The notes beneath the pieces were generated by a model. The model made no database searches, was not told where the DNA came from, and saw only the letters and a list, made by a program, of their open reading frames with translations. A program made the translations under genes and the position numbers. Below, in pieces: positions 19,065 to 28,884 of a DNA stretch of 64,000 bases (positions within the stretch are counted from its first letter, which is position 1; every line of letters starts with the position of its first letter). Origin of the DNA: Saprospiraceae bacterium (lineage in GTDB: Bacteria > Bacteroidota > Bacteroidia > Chitinophagales > Saprospiraceae); NCBI GenBank assembly GCA_016714085.1, contig JADJNW010000003.1, positions 726,231 through 790,230 on the forward strand, given 5' to 3'.

Positions 19065-22000
19065 TTACACTAAATCCGTATCTTTTTCAATTTTCGGCGG
19101 TAGCAATTTATACATCACCGGGGTCACCAATCTTGATAACAAAGTCGAACTAATCAAGCCGCCAATCAGCACCAGCGCCAGCGGCGAGTACAAGGGGCTG
19201 TATTCAATTACTAATGGAATCAAACCACCAATCGCTGTAAGCGAAGTCAATAAAATCGGTACGAAGCGAATCTCCCCGGCTTCCTGGATGGCTTCGTTCA
19301 ATGACCTGCCTTGTTGGCGGAGTTGATTGGTAAAGTCCACCAGCAGAATGGAGTTTTTCACTTCGATTCCAGCCAGCGCAATCAGACCAATCGTAGCGGT
19401 AAACGATAGCGTCTCGCCTGCAAAGAGCAATATCAAAACAGCACCGATGAAGCCCAGGGGAATCACCGACAATACGATCAATGTACTCTTGAAGGTTTTG
19501 AATTCCAAAATCAATACACCAAACAAGCCGAATACCGTGATAAGAATGATAATCCCAATACCAGCAAAGCTATCTTCCTGGCTTTCCACTTCGCCCGCCA
19601 CTTTGTAGCTGAAACCTTCGGGGAATTGGAAGTTTGCAAGCTTTTCGGTCAATTCGGCGTTGATTTCACTGGTCAGGAATCCTGTTTGCACCAGCGCCGT
19701 CACGGTCACGTAGCGCTCTTTGTCGAAGTGGCGAATCGTATTGGTGGAGGTCTTGAACGCTACATCGGCTACCTGTCGTAAGGGCAAGGCTGTTCCGGCT
19801 AAGTTGTTGACGTACAGTTTATCAAACACGCTCATATCTTGCGCTTTGCCTGGTTTGGGTAGCGTCACCAAGATGTCGTATTCGTCACCTGCTTCGTTTC
19901 GAAATTTACCAATGTCCAATCCGGCGATGCCCATGCGCACCGTGCGGTCAATCTCCGCAACCGGTACGCCCAGCGCGGCAGCTTTTTCCTTATTGATATT
20001 GATCGACAGATCGGTTTTCTGTGTTTTCAGTGGATTATTCACGTAGATCGTTCCATTCGTATTGGCGATCATATCCTCGATCTGAGCAGCTACCGTGCGC
20101 AGCGTATCTAAGTTCTCACCAAAGACCCGAATAGCAATCGGCGCTTCAATCGGCGGGCCCTGCTCGAAGTTTTCTACCCGAATTTTGGCGTTCGGATAGT
20201 ATTTGAATTCTTCCCGCAATTCGTCAATAAATGCCTCTTTTTCGGCAAGTTCCACTTCGTGCAGTTGAATAAAAATCTGCGCAATATTTTCAGCTTCTTC
20301 GTTGGAAATCACATTATAATAAACCCTCGGGTTTCCACGACCTACGTTTGTAGCGTAATATTTAATCAACTCTTTTTCGGCGAGTTTTTCTCTACATCGC
20401 GCACCACGCGGTTGGTTTCGTACAAATTCGTCCCTTGCGGCGTTTCTACATTGATTAAGAACATCGGGCGATCAGATGCCGGGAACAAGCTAAAACCAAC
20501 GGATGGAATGAGCATGATCGAGCCGACAAAAATCAGTGTTGCAAAAACCAAAGTCAGCCAAGGGTAACGCAATGCACGTTTTAGCAGCGGCGCATAGCTC
20601 GCGTTGATGCCTTTTTTGAATGCGCGGAAAACGAAATTTCCTTCAGGGTTTTCGTGATTACTCAAAATTCTGCTCGACAGGAATGGAACAATCGTCAACG
20701 ACACCGCCAATGAAGCAATCACCGTCGAAACCACCGCCATTGGCAGACTGCGAATGAAATCTCCGGCATTACCAGGCAAATATAATAACGGTAAGAACGC
20801 CAACACTAGTGTAGCGGTACATCCCAGCACCGCCAAGCCAATTTGTTTGGTAGCCTCAATCGCTGCCTTGCGTTTGGGGTAGCCCATGCGCAGATAACGC
20901 TCAATGTTTTCTACTACCACGATGGAGTCATCCACGAGAATCCCGAGGGCAACGATCATACCTGCAATGCTCAATTGATTCAGCGTGTAACCAAATAAAT
21001 TCAACAAGGTCAAGCCAATCGAAAGCGACAACGGAATGGAAATCATCACCACCAACGAAGCGCGTGTGCCGAGTGGCAACAGGGTAATCAAGACCAAACA
21101 AATCGCAATGGCAAAGTCTTTGGCGAAGCGCGACAAGCGGTTTTTCACGCTGGTCGGCTGGTCAAAAACCTTGTAAAAATCCATGTTTTTCGGCAGTTGT
21201 GCTTCAAATTTGTCGAATATCGGCTGCACTTCATTGTTCACCGCAAAAATATCCTGCGCCGCTTTTTGCGAAACGGTGATAAAAACTGCACGGTGTCCGT
21301 TCAGTCGGGTGAGATGGTTTTCATTCTGATAATCCATACGCACCGTGCCGATGTCCTTGAGGTAAATCACTTGTCCGTTCCCTGAATAAACTACTGTGTT
21401 TTCAATCTCTTCAAGCGTTTTGTAATTACCGCTCGTTTTGACGTTGAATTTCTTGGTGCTTACATTTACATTGCCCCCGGGGATATTCAAATTCTCCGTT
21501 TGCAAAACATTCATCACCGCATTGGTCGGGATGCGCATCTGCGCCATTTTTTCCAAATTCAACTCCACGCGCACTTGCTGATCGGGGAAGCCCCAGGTAT
21601 CGATATTCTTGAGCGATCGAATCTTTTCTAATTCGGTCGTTAATTTTTCCGCTTCCTCTTCCAATTGCGCATAACTCGCTGTTTCACTGATGATTGCCAT
21701 TTGGAAAATATTCACATCCGTCGGGGAGATTTTCAAGACATCTATTCTGTAAATTTCTTGCGGCAAGTCGCGCTGGAGCGAACTCACTTCTCGGATGACC
21801 TCCTGATATTTTTCGTCCACATCCACGCCCCATTCATATTCTACGCGGATAATGGCGATTCCATCAGAAATGTCGGAAATAATTTGGTCGATGTCTTCAA
21901 ATTCATTGAAACGCTTTTCCATGGGATCAACGACTTGCTCTTCCATATCACTTGGCGACGCGCCCGGATAGACAACGATCACCGAAAAGCCCGGAAATAC

Positions 22001-22119
22001 TGGCTCTGGGTCTTCGCCTTTGGGCATGCTAAGCAAGGAAAAATACCCAATGCCAACACGCCGAGGAATATGACCAGCGTAAACTGGTAGTTTTTGACTG
22101 AGAAGTCAGCGATTTTCAT
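19065..22119 (-). pseudogene. RND efflux transporter (AcrB/MMPL-type inner-membrane pump), two frame breaks
   Basis: Inner-membrane pump of a tripartite efflux system driven by proton influx. Start ATG 22119 gives FSVKNYQFTLVIFLGVLALG (first helix); the family sequence goes on as SMPKGEDPEPVFPGFSVIVVYPGASP. Further marks: VVALGILVDDSIVVVENIER (helix 4 with the DD proton-relay region) and GIEVKNSILLVDF in the second half. Breaks: one base missing in the A5 run at 22039-22043 and one in the T5 run at 20385-20389; repaired length is about 1018 residues, normal for the family. Sequence type (SMPKGEDPE, heavy-metal/hydrophobe-like Bacteroidota clade) does not fix the substrate. Last gene of the tolC-MFP-RND unit controlled by the TetR at 24837. 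Confidence 0.85.
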
Positions 22120-22131
22120 TTCTTTGGATTT

Positions 22132-22209
22132 TGTGAAGACAGAGCAGAGAAGTCAGATGTCAGACAGTTGCAATTTCGTCCGACTTCTGTCATCCGTCTT
22201 CTGACTTCT
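22132..22209. repeat. imperfect inverted repeat between MFP and RND genes
   Basis: Words AGAAGTCAGA and GTCAGACAG on the left recur as reverse complements (GACTTCTGTCATCC, TCTTCTGACTTCT) on the right. It fills almost the whole 95-nt gap inside the operon and could tune mRNA stability between the two genes. Confidence 0.5.
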
Positions 22210-22214
22210 AAAAA

Positions 22215-23279
22215 TTAATTCATTACCTTGATCAAGGACTCCTCTGTCAGATAAGCCGAACCATCAATAATCACTTGTGTTCCAGGCTGAATGCCACTTG
22301 AAATCATTACTTTTTCATTGCGAATGAAAGCAACACGCACGGGTACTTTCTGCACCTTGTCGCCATTGGGTACAAAGACAAATGCATTCGCGCCGTTTCC
22401 TTCAATGATGGCATCCACCGGTACGCTGAGGTAAGAACCATTTTTCAAACCGTCAATTTTTAGGGTCGCAAACATCCCATAAGTAAATTTTTTACCCTGT
22501 GTATCAAATTTAAATTCAACAGGATACAAGCCACTCATGGGGTCGGCGCTCTGAGGGAGTTCGCTCACTCTCGCAGTAAAATTTTGATTTGGATAAGCAT
22601 CAAAGGAAAGCGTAGCGCGGTCACCTATTTTCAGTCGAACAAAATCCTTGTCAGTCAAGCCTGCTTTCACGATCCAATCGCCAGGGCTGGCGGCGTGCAT
22701 CATAAATACTGGGTTTCCAGGGCTTGTAAGTTCACCTTCGTTCATCAATTTTTTCAGGATTTTGCCTGCAATTGGCGCTCGGATTTCAGAATAACTCAAA
22801 TTAAATTGGGCGATTTGCAAATTTTCTTTGGCAACATTCAAAGCGGTGGTCGCATTTTGCACTTGTTCTAGGGTTGCAACCGAGTCACGATAGAGATTCT
22901 GCGCCCGTTGCAGATCGCGTTCTGCTTTTTTCACACCTTCTTGTGCTTGTGTCACTTGCGCCTGGATTTCGGTGAGATTCAATTTTGCTAAAAGCTGACC
23001 TTTTTTTACGCTGGAGCCTTCGTCCACGAGGATGCGATCAATCACGCCACCGGTTTTGAACGAAAGCCGGGCTTCGGAGTCCGATTCGACCGAACCGGTA
23101 GCGGTGACTGCCTCTGAGGATGTAGATTGTTCGACAGTGGTTACTTTTACAGGGATTTCTTCGAGCGTACTGGGCGGCAGCACTTCTTCGGGCTTCTCTT
23201 GTTTGCTGCAAGCCATAAAGAACAGTACCATTGCCACAGCGATTGTCAGGGTGATTTGGATAATAGATCGAGTTTTCAT
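22215..23279 (-). CDS. RND efflux periplasmic adaptor (membrane fusion protein)
   Basis: A 354-residue lipoprotein-like adaptor: N-terminal helix and lipobox-like FFMACSKQ at residues 20-27. Then a barrel-sandwich/lipoyl half (SFKTGGVIDRILVDEGSSVKKGQLLAKL), an alpha-helical hairpin (VTQAQEGVKKAERDLQRAQ), the second lipoyl half (APIAGKILKKLMNEGE) and beta-barrel domains to the end. It bridges the inner-membrane RND pump and the TolC-like outer-membrane channel. Length is normal. Middle gene of the tripartite operon; the two flanking gaps are long (95 and 131 nt) and both hold imperfect inverted repeats. Confidence 0.92.
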   Translation of the reverse strand: MKTRSIIQITLTIAVAMVLFFMACSKQEKPEEVLPPSTLEEIPVKVTTVEQSTSSEAVTATGSVESDSEARLSFKTGGVIDRILVDEGSSVKKGQLLAKLNLTEIQAQVTQAQEGVKKAERDLQRAQNLYRDSVATLEQVQNATTALNVAKENLQIAQFNLSYSEIRAPIAGKILKKLMNEGELTSPGNPVFMMHAASPGDWIVKAGLTDKDFVRLKIGDRATLSFDAYPNQNFTARVSELPQSADPMSGLYPVEFKFDTQGKKFTYGMFATLKIDGLKNGSYLSVPVDAIIEGNGANAFVFVPNGDKVQKVPVRVAFIRNEKVMISSGIQPGTQVIIDGSAYLTEESLIKVMN

Positions 23280-23284
23280 TTTAT

Positions 23285-23400
23285 TGATATTAGTTTTTAG
23301 ACTTTTAGATATTAGATTGTTTAGGAGTTTAGTAGCTTAGAAGTTTAGTACATAAACTCAACGCCTCAACTCATAAGCTCCTCAACCAACTTCAAACCTC
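23285..23400. repeat. imperfect word-repeat hairpin between tolC-like and MFP genes
   Basis: The first half repeats TTTAG/TTAGA words (TTTTTAGACTTTTAGATATTAG..), the second half repeats their rough complement (CTCAAC, CTTCAAAC, CTCAAAC). The strands show a purine/pyrimidine asymmetry that would fold into a long, bulged stem. Confidence 0.4.
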
Positions 23401-23410
23401 AAACTTCAAA

Positions 23411-24757
23411 CTACTTCCCCAAGGCTCTTTGCACTTCAGTCCACTTTTGCCAGACATTGAAAAGGCTGATGGATTCTTGCAATTCGGCGTTTGTCAGTTC
23501 ATTCCGAGCGTCGAGGTATTCGATATAAAGGACTTGTCCTTCGCGGTATTGCTTGCTCACATCATCGAAGTAGCGTTTCGCGGAAGCGACTTGCGTTCGG
23601 CTGCTGTTGAAGATTTGTAGCGCAGACTGGTAATCCCTTACTACTGTATTTAATTGCAAAGCCAATTGATCGGCAACCTGCTCGCGCTGCGTCTGCACGG
23701 TCGCCACGTCCATTTCTGCCATTTTGATCTTTTGCTTATTGCGGTTGCCATTATAAATCGGCAATTCAATCGAAACGCCACCCAGTGCATAGAATGAGCC
23801 ATTGCCCACTTCAAAATTAAATCCTTGAGAACCAGCATCTACAAAGGCATTTACCTTGGGCATTTGGTAAGATTCATTGAGCTTGAGCGCCGTTTGGTTG
23901 AGTCCTTGAGCGACCGTCAGTTTGCGCAACTCGTCACGATTCTCCGTTGAACCCTCAAAACTGGTTTGGAAATTATAATCGATTTGTTGGAGCGATTCAT
24001 CTTCGGCGATTGGCGTATCGAAAGGTTTGTTGAGCAAAAAATTAAAATAAGCGGCGGCGTTTTGCGCGTTGTTTTGGGCTTCGATTAATTGGGCTTCTAC
24101 TTTAATGATTTCACTTTCAGAACGCGTCACCGCCGTGCGATTGACCATATCGTTTTCATAAAGTTTTTGGTTTACACGTAGACTCTCGCGCAAGAGTGTC
24201 AAGGCGTTTTGATAAATTCGTGTAGCTTCGCTGGCTTGCAAATACTGGAAATAGGCAAGACGAATGTTTTTTGATAATTCTTGTTTATAAATATCAATAT
24301 CCACTTGCTGCAAATCAATCATTTGTTCCTTAATCTGCTTATTATATCGAATATCCTGATTTACAATCGGATACGCAGCGCGGATTTTGAGGTCATAAAA
24401 ATTATTCGGATTAAAATTTTCCTGCACATTTTCCAACTGCGGAAATTGATTCGTACCGGTTAATTCATTCAAAGTGTTGTGCACAGGATTGAGCAAATCG
24501 CCAATCGGAATAGCGATCGAGCGACCGCCAGCCGCCAGGGTGTAAGTGCCATTCATATTGACAGAAGGTAAGAATAAGCCTTTGGCTTCTTCCAGCGCAT
24601 AAAGACTTTTTTGCAATTGAAATCCCTGCTGCTTGAGCACGTCGCTATTGGCGACTCCTTCCTGAATGTAATTATCAAGAATACTACTTTGTGCTTTGGC
24701 GGCAATAAGACTCCAACAGAGTAAAGTGATTGAAAAAAGAATTCGGGTGCGTTTCAT
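23411..24757 (-). CDS. TolC-family outer membrane efflux protein
   Basis: A 448-residue outer-membrane channel component with signal peptide (residues 1-22, AAKAQ). It has two homologous OEP halves rich in long helices (SDVLKQQGFQLQKSLYALEEAKGLFLPSV would be the start of the first; AQGLNQTALKLNESYQ the start of the second), with a short conserved GTYTLAAGG beta-strand region and YREGQVLYIEYLDA near the end. Forms a trimeric channel that joins the MFP/RND pump. First gene of the operon; an operator copy (TGAACACCGTTTA) lies 20 nt upstream, between it and the tetR gene. Confidence 0.92.
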   Translation of the reverse strand: MKRTRILFSITLLCWSLIAAKAQSSILDNYIQEGVANSDVLKQQGFQLQKSLYALEEAKGLFLPSVNMNGTYTLAAGGRSIAIPIGDLLNPVHNTLNELTGTNQFPQLENVQENFNPNNFYDLKIRAAYPIVNQDIRYNKQIKEQMIDLQQVDIDIYKQELSKNIRLAYFQYLQASEATRIYQNALTLLRESLRVNQKLYENDMVNRTAVTRSESEIIKVEAQLIEAQNNAQNAAAYFNFLLNKPFDTPIAEDESLQQIDYNFQTSFEGSTENRDELRKLTVAQGLNQTALKLNESYQMPKVNAFVDAGSQGFNFEVGNGSFYALGGVSIELPIYNGNRNKQKIKMAEMDVATVQTQREQVADQLALQLNTVVRDYQSALQIFNSSRTQVASAKRYFDDVSKQYREGQVLYIEYLDARNELTNAELQESISLFNVWQKWTEVQRALGK

Positions 24758-24777
24758 GGTTTTGGTTGTTTATTTTT

Positions 24778-24790
24778 TGAACACCGTTTA
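24778..24790. promoter_or_regulatory. TetR operator copy in front of the efflux operon
   Basis: TGAACACCGTTTA, matching the operator at 25513 in 12 of 13 positions; similarity extends to ATTA(A/G) downstream. It is placed just upstream of the tolC-like start at 24757. Confidence 0.75.
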
Positions 24791-24836
24791 TTAGCTCGAT
24801 AAAATTTTTTATAATATAATAATTTGCCTTTTTTAT

Positions 24837-25454
24837 TTAGTGATTTTTAATCATTTTGATCCATTCATTTAGCGCACGCCCCATCAAGTCCTGATTTTCT
24901 TCATCGGTTTGCTCCATCACGCGTACGCGGCAACTACTATTCAGCATCACCAATCCGTGCAAGAATGCCCAGGAATAAAAGGCATAGTCTTTGGCTGATT
25001 TGGCGTGTATCAATTTTTTATCGATGCACTCCTGCACCGTATTTTCCAGGAAAGCAAAGGCTTCTTGCCCTTTGTGCCAGGGTTTATGTTCTTCGAGTAC
25101 TTCCATAGGCGCCATGAGCACGAACATCAAGCTGTAGTGCTGCGGATGCTCCATCGAAAAGCGGAAATACATTTCGCCAACGGCTTTCAAGCGCTTCAGC
25201 GGATTTTTAATTTGTTGCAAAGGAGCCATCTCCTCGCGCATGATGTCGAATCCTACTTTTTGTACCGCAAAGAGTACTTCATTTTTGTCCTTGAAATACA
25301 AATAAATCGTGCCGGGGCTATACTCGATGCGTTCAGCGATATTGCGAATAGAGGTTTTTTCATAGCCTTCTTCTGCAAATACCTCGGTAGCTGCTTCCAC
25401 GATGCGATCGCGCATTTCTTGCTTTTCCCGCTCTTTCCTTTCCGTAATTCCCAT
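24837..25454 (-). CDS. TetR/AcrR family transcriptional regulator
   Basis: A 205-residue one-component repressor. The N-terminal DNA-binding domain is complete: RDRIVEAATEVFAEEGYEKT, SIRNIAERIEYSPGTIYLYF and KDKNEVLFAV. The C-terminal ligand domain (residues 75-205) is helical and diverse. It is encoded directly upstream of, and in the same direction as, the tolC-MFP-RND genes. Dyad TGAACACCGTTCA lies upstream of its own start and a near-copy lies before the efflux genes, so autoregulation and repression of the pump, released by a pump substrate, are a well-supported inference. The 79-nt gap to the tolC-like gene with its own operator suggests a separate internal promoter. Confidence 0.93.
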   Translation of the reverse strand: MGITERKEREKQEMRDRIVEAATEVFAEEGYEKTSIRNIAERIEYSPGTIYLYFKDKNEVLFAVQKVGFDIMREEMAPLQQIKNPLKRLKAVGEMYFRFSMEHPQHYSLMFVLMAPMEVLEEHKPWHKGQEAFAFLENTVQECIDKKLIHAKSAKDYAFYSWAFLHGLVMLNSSCRVRVMEQTDEENQDLMGRALNEWIKMIKNH

Positions 25455-25512
25455 TCTTTCAATACAATTTACAAAGTTCGAAATCCGATTTTGATTGAGA
25501 ATGCAAATTTAC

Positions 25513-25525
25513 TGAACACCGTTCA
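25513..25525. promoter_or_regulatory. TetR operator dyad upstream of tetR
   Basis: TGAAC-ACC-GTTCA is a perfect inverted repeat 58 nt upstream of the tetR start (25454). Only two copies of the TGAACACCGTT core were noticed, both at this locus. Confidence 0.75.
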
Positions 25526-25682
25526 TTAAGTCAACACTTTTTATTTAATTATCGACGAACATCTTTTTTTCGCCGTTTACAATACAAATATTACTTGTTT
25601 TCAATAGGAAAGCAAGGCGCTTGCCGTGAATTGCGCTGCGATAGGAACGAATTGTAAAAATGCGATGGTGAATTGTAAGCGC

Positions 25683-27653
25683 CTAATAATTGATTTTCAC
25701 GTCTTTAATTTTCTGTGGAAGCCACACCTGCATTGGGTTCTGCCCGCGATTGGCCCAAGCGTAATAAGGAATGGCGGTGACTTTTTTCTTTTCGGTTTTA
25801 ATATTCAATCCATCTTCGGAGACCGTGACGACGGGTACATCGGCTTGGATGGCAACGACGGATTCGGTGAGAATTTTGTGGGGAACAGTAGTAAAACGCG
25901 CATTATCAGGAAGAATCATATTCCAGGCCTGCCCATTATTATCTGCACCTTCTACGCAATAAACCAAAGGCCCGCGTTGCAAAGCAACCCGATCATTATT
26001 GTATTTCAAATCAGGTCTGGCAACTACTTTGCGCACCTCCATCGGCAATTCTAATTCCACCACGTCTCCCTTTTTCCACTCGCGGTCGAGGATAGCGTAG
26101 CCATTGACTTCGGCGTAAGCGACATCTTTTCCGTTAACGCGGATAATGGTTTTTGCATCAGAAGTATTGGCAAATTCATATAAGTCACCCGGCACAGCCT
26201 CTCCCCTCGCCCAACCCGGAATGCGCAAGTGCAGAGCGAATTTGGTTTTAGACTTAGGCTCTACGCTGATTTTCACCTTCCCATCCCAGGGATAATTGGT
26301 TTCCATTTGCACCGCGACATCCGTTTTATCGATCTTTACAACAGTATTACTACCCACAAACAGATTAACCCACAAACTATTATCGCTTTTGCCGTAGATA
26401 TAATCGCCAACAGAGGAAACGAGCCGTGCAATATTGGAAGGGCAACAAGCTGTACCAAACCATTCGCGTCGGAAATGCTGGCCATTGGACGCTAAAGGAT
26501 TGCCATAGAAAAAGCGGTCGCCGCTAAGGGAAAGCCCATCCAAAGCGCCGTTGTACAAACTGCGCTCCAATACATCCATAAATTTGGCATCGCCCGTAAG
26601 CGCGTTCATGCGTTGGTTCCAAAAAACCATACCAACCGAGGCACAAGTTTCGCAGTAGGCATTTTCATTGGGCAGGTCATAATCTATGCTAAAGCCTTCA
26701 TTTCTACCAGAAGAACCAATGCCACCGGTGATATACATATTGCGATAAACGACGTCTTCCCAAACGGTTTGCATGGCGTTCACATAGCCAGCGTCACCTG
26801 TTACAGCGGCTACGTCAGCAGCTCCGGTGTAAAGGTACATAGCGCGCACGGCGTGACCCGTGATTTCCTTTTGATCTTTCACAGGTACTTCATCCTGACA
26901 ATATTTGGGGTCTTTCCACTGATCCCAGATGACGCCTTTGCCATAGCCGCGACCGCGCTGGTCGAGAAACCAATCGGATAGCTTCAGATAGCGCTCGTTT
27001 TGGGTCACATGGTACAGTTTCATAAGCGCCAATTCGATTTCCTGATGTCCACTTACCCAGGGGCGATTTTGCAAACGGAAAGTAGCGTCGATATGATCGG
27101 CGAAGCGGATGGCAACATCCAGGAGCTTGCGTTTGCCGGTGGTATTATAATAAGCAACGGCAGCTTCTATCAAATGCCCGGCACAGTAGTCTTCGTGTTT
27201 TTCCATATCCGTCCAGCGTTTACTGAGATCACCGAGCGTATAATATGTATTCAGATAACCATCGGGCAATTGCGCGGCGGCAATTTTATCAATCCAGTCA
27301 TCCGCTTTTTGTTCCAATGCAGCGTCGGGATGATTCTTTAAAGCATAAGCCATAGCTTCGAGCGCTTTATAAACGTCGCTGTCGTCGTAGTAAATACCTT
27401 CGTGTTGTTCACCTTGCTTGCGGGCCACTTTTTCAAAATTGCGGATACGCGGCGTTTTTTCTTCGGTCTGATGAATGCAGGCCTCCAAAGTAGCCGTAGC
27501 AACTTTATCCAGTTTTGGTTTCCAAAAAGCATCATTGATCGTAACCTGGGAGAAATTGACAGGTTCGTAATGACGCGTAACGGTTTGAGCGATGATCATC
27601 ATATTGGAAAACAAAAAGATATTCAATAACAAGGCTTTGTAGTAGAATGACAT
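25683..27653 (-). CDS. GH127 / DUF1680 family beta-L-arabinofuranosidase-like glycoside hydrolase
   Basis: A 656-residue exported enzyme (signal peptide about residues 1-22, MIIAQ). The (alpha/alpha)6 barrel of the family is seen from residue 35 (VTINDAFWKPKL) to about 430. Zinc/cysteine site residues characteristic of GH127 are present: NAYCETCASVGMVFWNQRM (Glu and Cys) and EWFGTACCPSNIARL (the Cys-Cys pair with the nucleophile). A C-terminal beta-sandwich follows. Enzymes of this family remove terminal beta-L-arabinofuranose from plant glycans and glycoproteins; the exact linkage is not predictable. Monocistronic, with no SusCD pair nearby, so not part of a visible polysaccharide-utilisation locus. 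Confidence 0.9.
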   Translation of the reverse strand: MSFYYKALLLNIFLFSNMMIIAQTVTRHYEPVNFSQVTINDAFWKPKLDKVATATLEACIHQTEEKTPRIRNFEKVARKQGEQHEGIYYDDSDVYKALEAMAYALKNHPDAALEQKADDWIDKIAAAQLPDGYLNTYYTLGDLSKRWTDMEKHEDYCAGHLIEAAVAYYNTTGKRKLLDVAIRFADHIDATFRLQNRPWVSGHQEIELALMKLYHVTQNERYLKLSDWFLDQRGRGYGKGVIWDQWKDPKYCQDEVPVKDQKEITGHAVRAMYLYTGAADVAAVTGDAGYVNAMQTVWEDVVYRNMYITGGIGSSGRNEGFSIDYDLPNENAYCETCASVGMVFWNQRMNALTGDAKFMDVLERSLYNGALDGLSLSGDRFFYGNPLASNGQHFRREWFGTACCPSNIARLVSSVGDYIYGKSDNSLWVNLFVGSNTVVKIDKTDVAVQMETNYPWDGKVKISVEPKSKTKFALHLRIPGWARGEAVPGDLYEFANTSDAKTIIRVNGKDVAYAEVNGYAILDREWKKGDVVELELPMEVRKVVARPDLKYNNDRVALQRGPLVYCVEGADNNGQAWNMILPDNARFTTVPHKILTESVVAIQADVPVVTVSEDGLNIKTEKKKVTAIPYYAWANRGQNPMQVWLPQKIKDVKINY

Positions 27654-27857
27654 GGCGTTTATTTTTGGTAAAAGGTAACTGGTTAGGATTTGTAAGAAGG
27701 TCTTTCAACTCCTTCTGAAATTTAATTCAAAGACAAGATAAATTTTTACCCTTAAATCGTAAAAATTTGCAACAAATTTCCCGAATGGATCGAATGGTCA
27801 GAAAAAATGGATGAAGACATCGATCATATGAATTAGAATACAAATGATGTTTCCCGT

Positions 27858-28245
27858 GTCGTCGTCAACGGCCCATGTCGTTGATGTTTCCCACGTTGTC
27901 GTCAACGTCAACGGCCGCGTCGTTAATGTTTCCCACGTCGTCGTCAACGTCAACGGCCACGTCGTCAATGTCTCCCGCGTCGTCGTTAACATCAACGACC
28001 AGACCGTCGATGTCTCCCGCGTCGTCGTACACATCTTCGGCCACGTCGTAGATGTCTTCCGTGTCGTCGTACACGTCTTCGGTCACGTCGTAGATGTCTT
28101 CCGCGTCGTCGTACACGTCTTCGGCCACATCGTAGATGTCTTCCGTGTCATCGTACATGTCTTCGGCCACGCCGTAGATGTCTTCCGCGTCGTCGTACAC
28201 GTCTTCGGCCACATCGTAGACGTCTCCCGTGATGTCGTACACGCC
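27858..28245. repeat. 42-nt tandem array (2 x 21 nt), ~9 copies
   Basis: GTCGTCGT-type unit starts are seen at 27858, 27895, 27937, 27979, 28021, 28063, 28105, 28147 and 28189; the first step is 37 nt and all later ones are exactly 42. Inside each unit, GTCGTAcAcGTCTTC and GTCGTAgAtGTCTTC repeat at 21 nt. Because 42 is a multiple of three, long frames stay open on both strands: a valine-rich one on plus (27844-28386) and an acidic Asp/Tyr-rich one on minus (27865-28242). I see no good reason to call either a gene. It lies between two divergent genes. Confidence 0.8.
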
Positions 28246-28395
28246 TTCTATTTTATAAAGAAAGTGCCTATTTTACTGGGATACCAGGTGTTTTTGATGC
28301 TTATCGTATTCAATTTTACGGAAAGTGTTTTTGAAGTTTTTTTTATATTTTCGAGTTCTTTTTGCTTCATTTATATCTCTAAATAGAAAAAAGCT

Positions 28396-28875
28396 ATGAA
28401 AAACATCCTTTTAGCGCTTGTCTGCGCGCTTGCCTTCCATACTGTCATCGCGCAGCAGGAATTCAAACTCGCCGATCTGGATTTCATTGTTGGTTCGCGC
28501 TACGGCGAATTGGACGGCGGCATCATCGAAGAACATTGGACGCCGCCTACGGGTAACACGATGATGGGCGCTTTCAAATATCATAAAAACGGGAAAGATG
28601 TCTTCTACGAATTTTTAGTTATTGAGAAGACCGACACCGCCGTCATCATGCGCCTGCGGCATTTTTCGCATGGTTTGATCGGTTGGGAGGAGAAAGATTT
28701 CGCATATCAATTCAACTTGATCAAAGCCGCGCCTGAATATGCGCTTTTTGAGCAACAAGACGGAAAAGTGCGCATTGCTTTTTTCCGGCGCGATGGCGTC
28801 TTTATTGGCACGCACGAGGTACTGAAGAACGGCGCCTGGGAAGTGGAAGAGTTTCCTTTTGATCGGGAGAAGTAG
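28396..28875 (+). CDS. DUF6265 family secreted protein
   Basis: A 159-residue protein with signal peptide (residues 1-19, HTVIAQ). The mature part has the DUF6265 layout: LADLDFIVGSRYGELDGG, EEHWTPPTGNTMMGAF (the conserved W-x-P-P-x-G-x-x-M-x-G-x-F core), then FYEFLVIEKTD, and strands to the end. Small lipocalin-like folds of this kind are common in Bacteroidota; no function is known. Single gene downstream of the 42-nt array; its stop is 9 nt from the convergent stop of the C1 protease gene, leaving no room for a separate terminator. Confidence 0.82.
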   Translation: MKNILLALVCALAFHTVIAQQEFKLADLDFIVGSRYGELDGGIIEEHWTPPTGNTMMGAFKYHKNGKDVFYEFLVIEKTDTAVIMRLRHFSHGLIGWEEKDFAYQFNLIKAAPEYALFEQQDGKVRIAFFRRDGVFIGTHEVLKNGAWEVEEFPFDREK

Positions 28876-28884
28876 TCCGAAAAA

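Noticed and set aside
25005..25529. Plus-strand frame over tetR
   Set aside because: Antisense shadow of a well-supported TetR gene, no recognisable product.
27865..28242. Acidic repeat protein on the minus strand of the 42-nt array
   Set aside because: Open frame is expected from a period divisible by three; no start context, signal or family; kept only as a finding.
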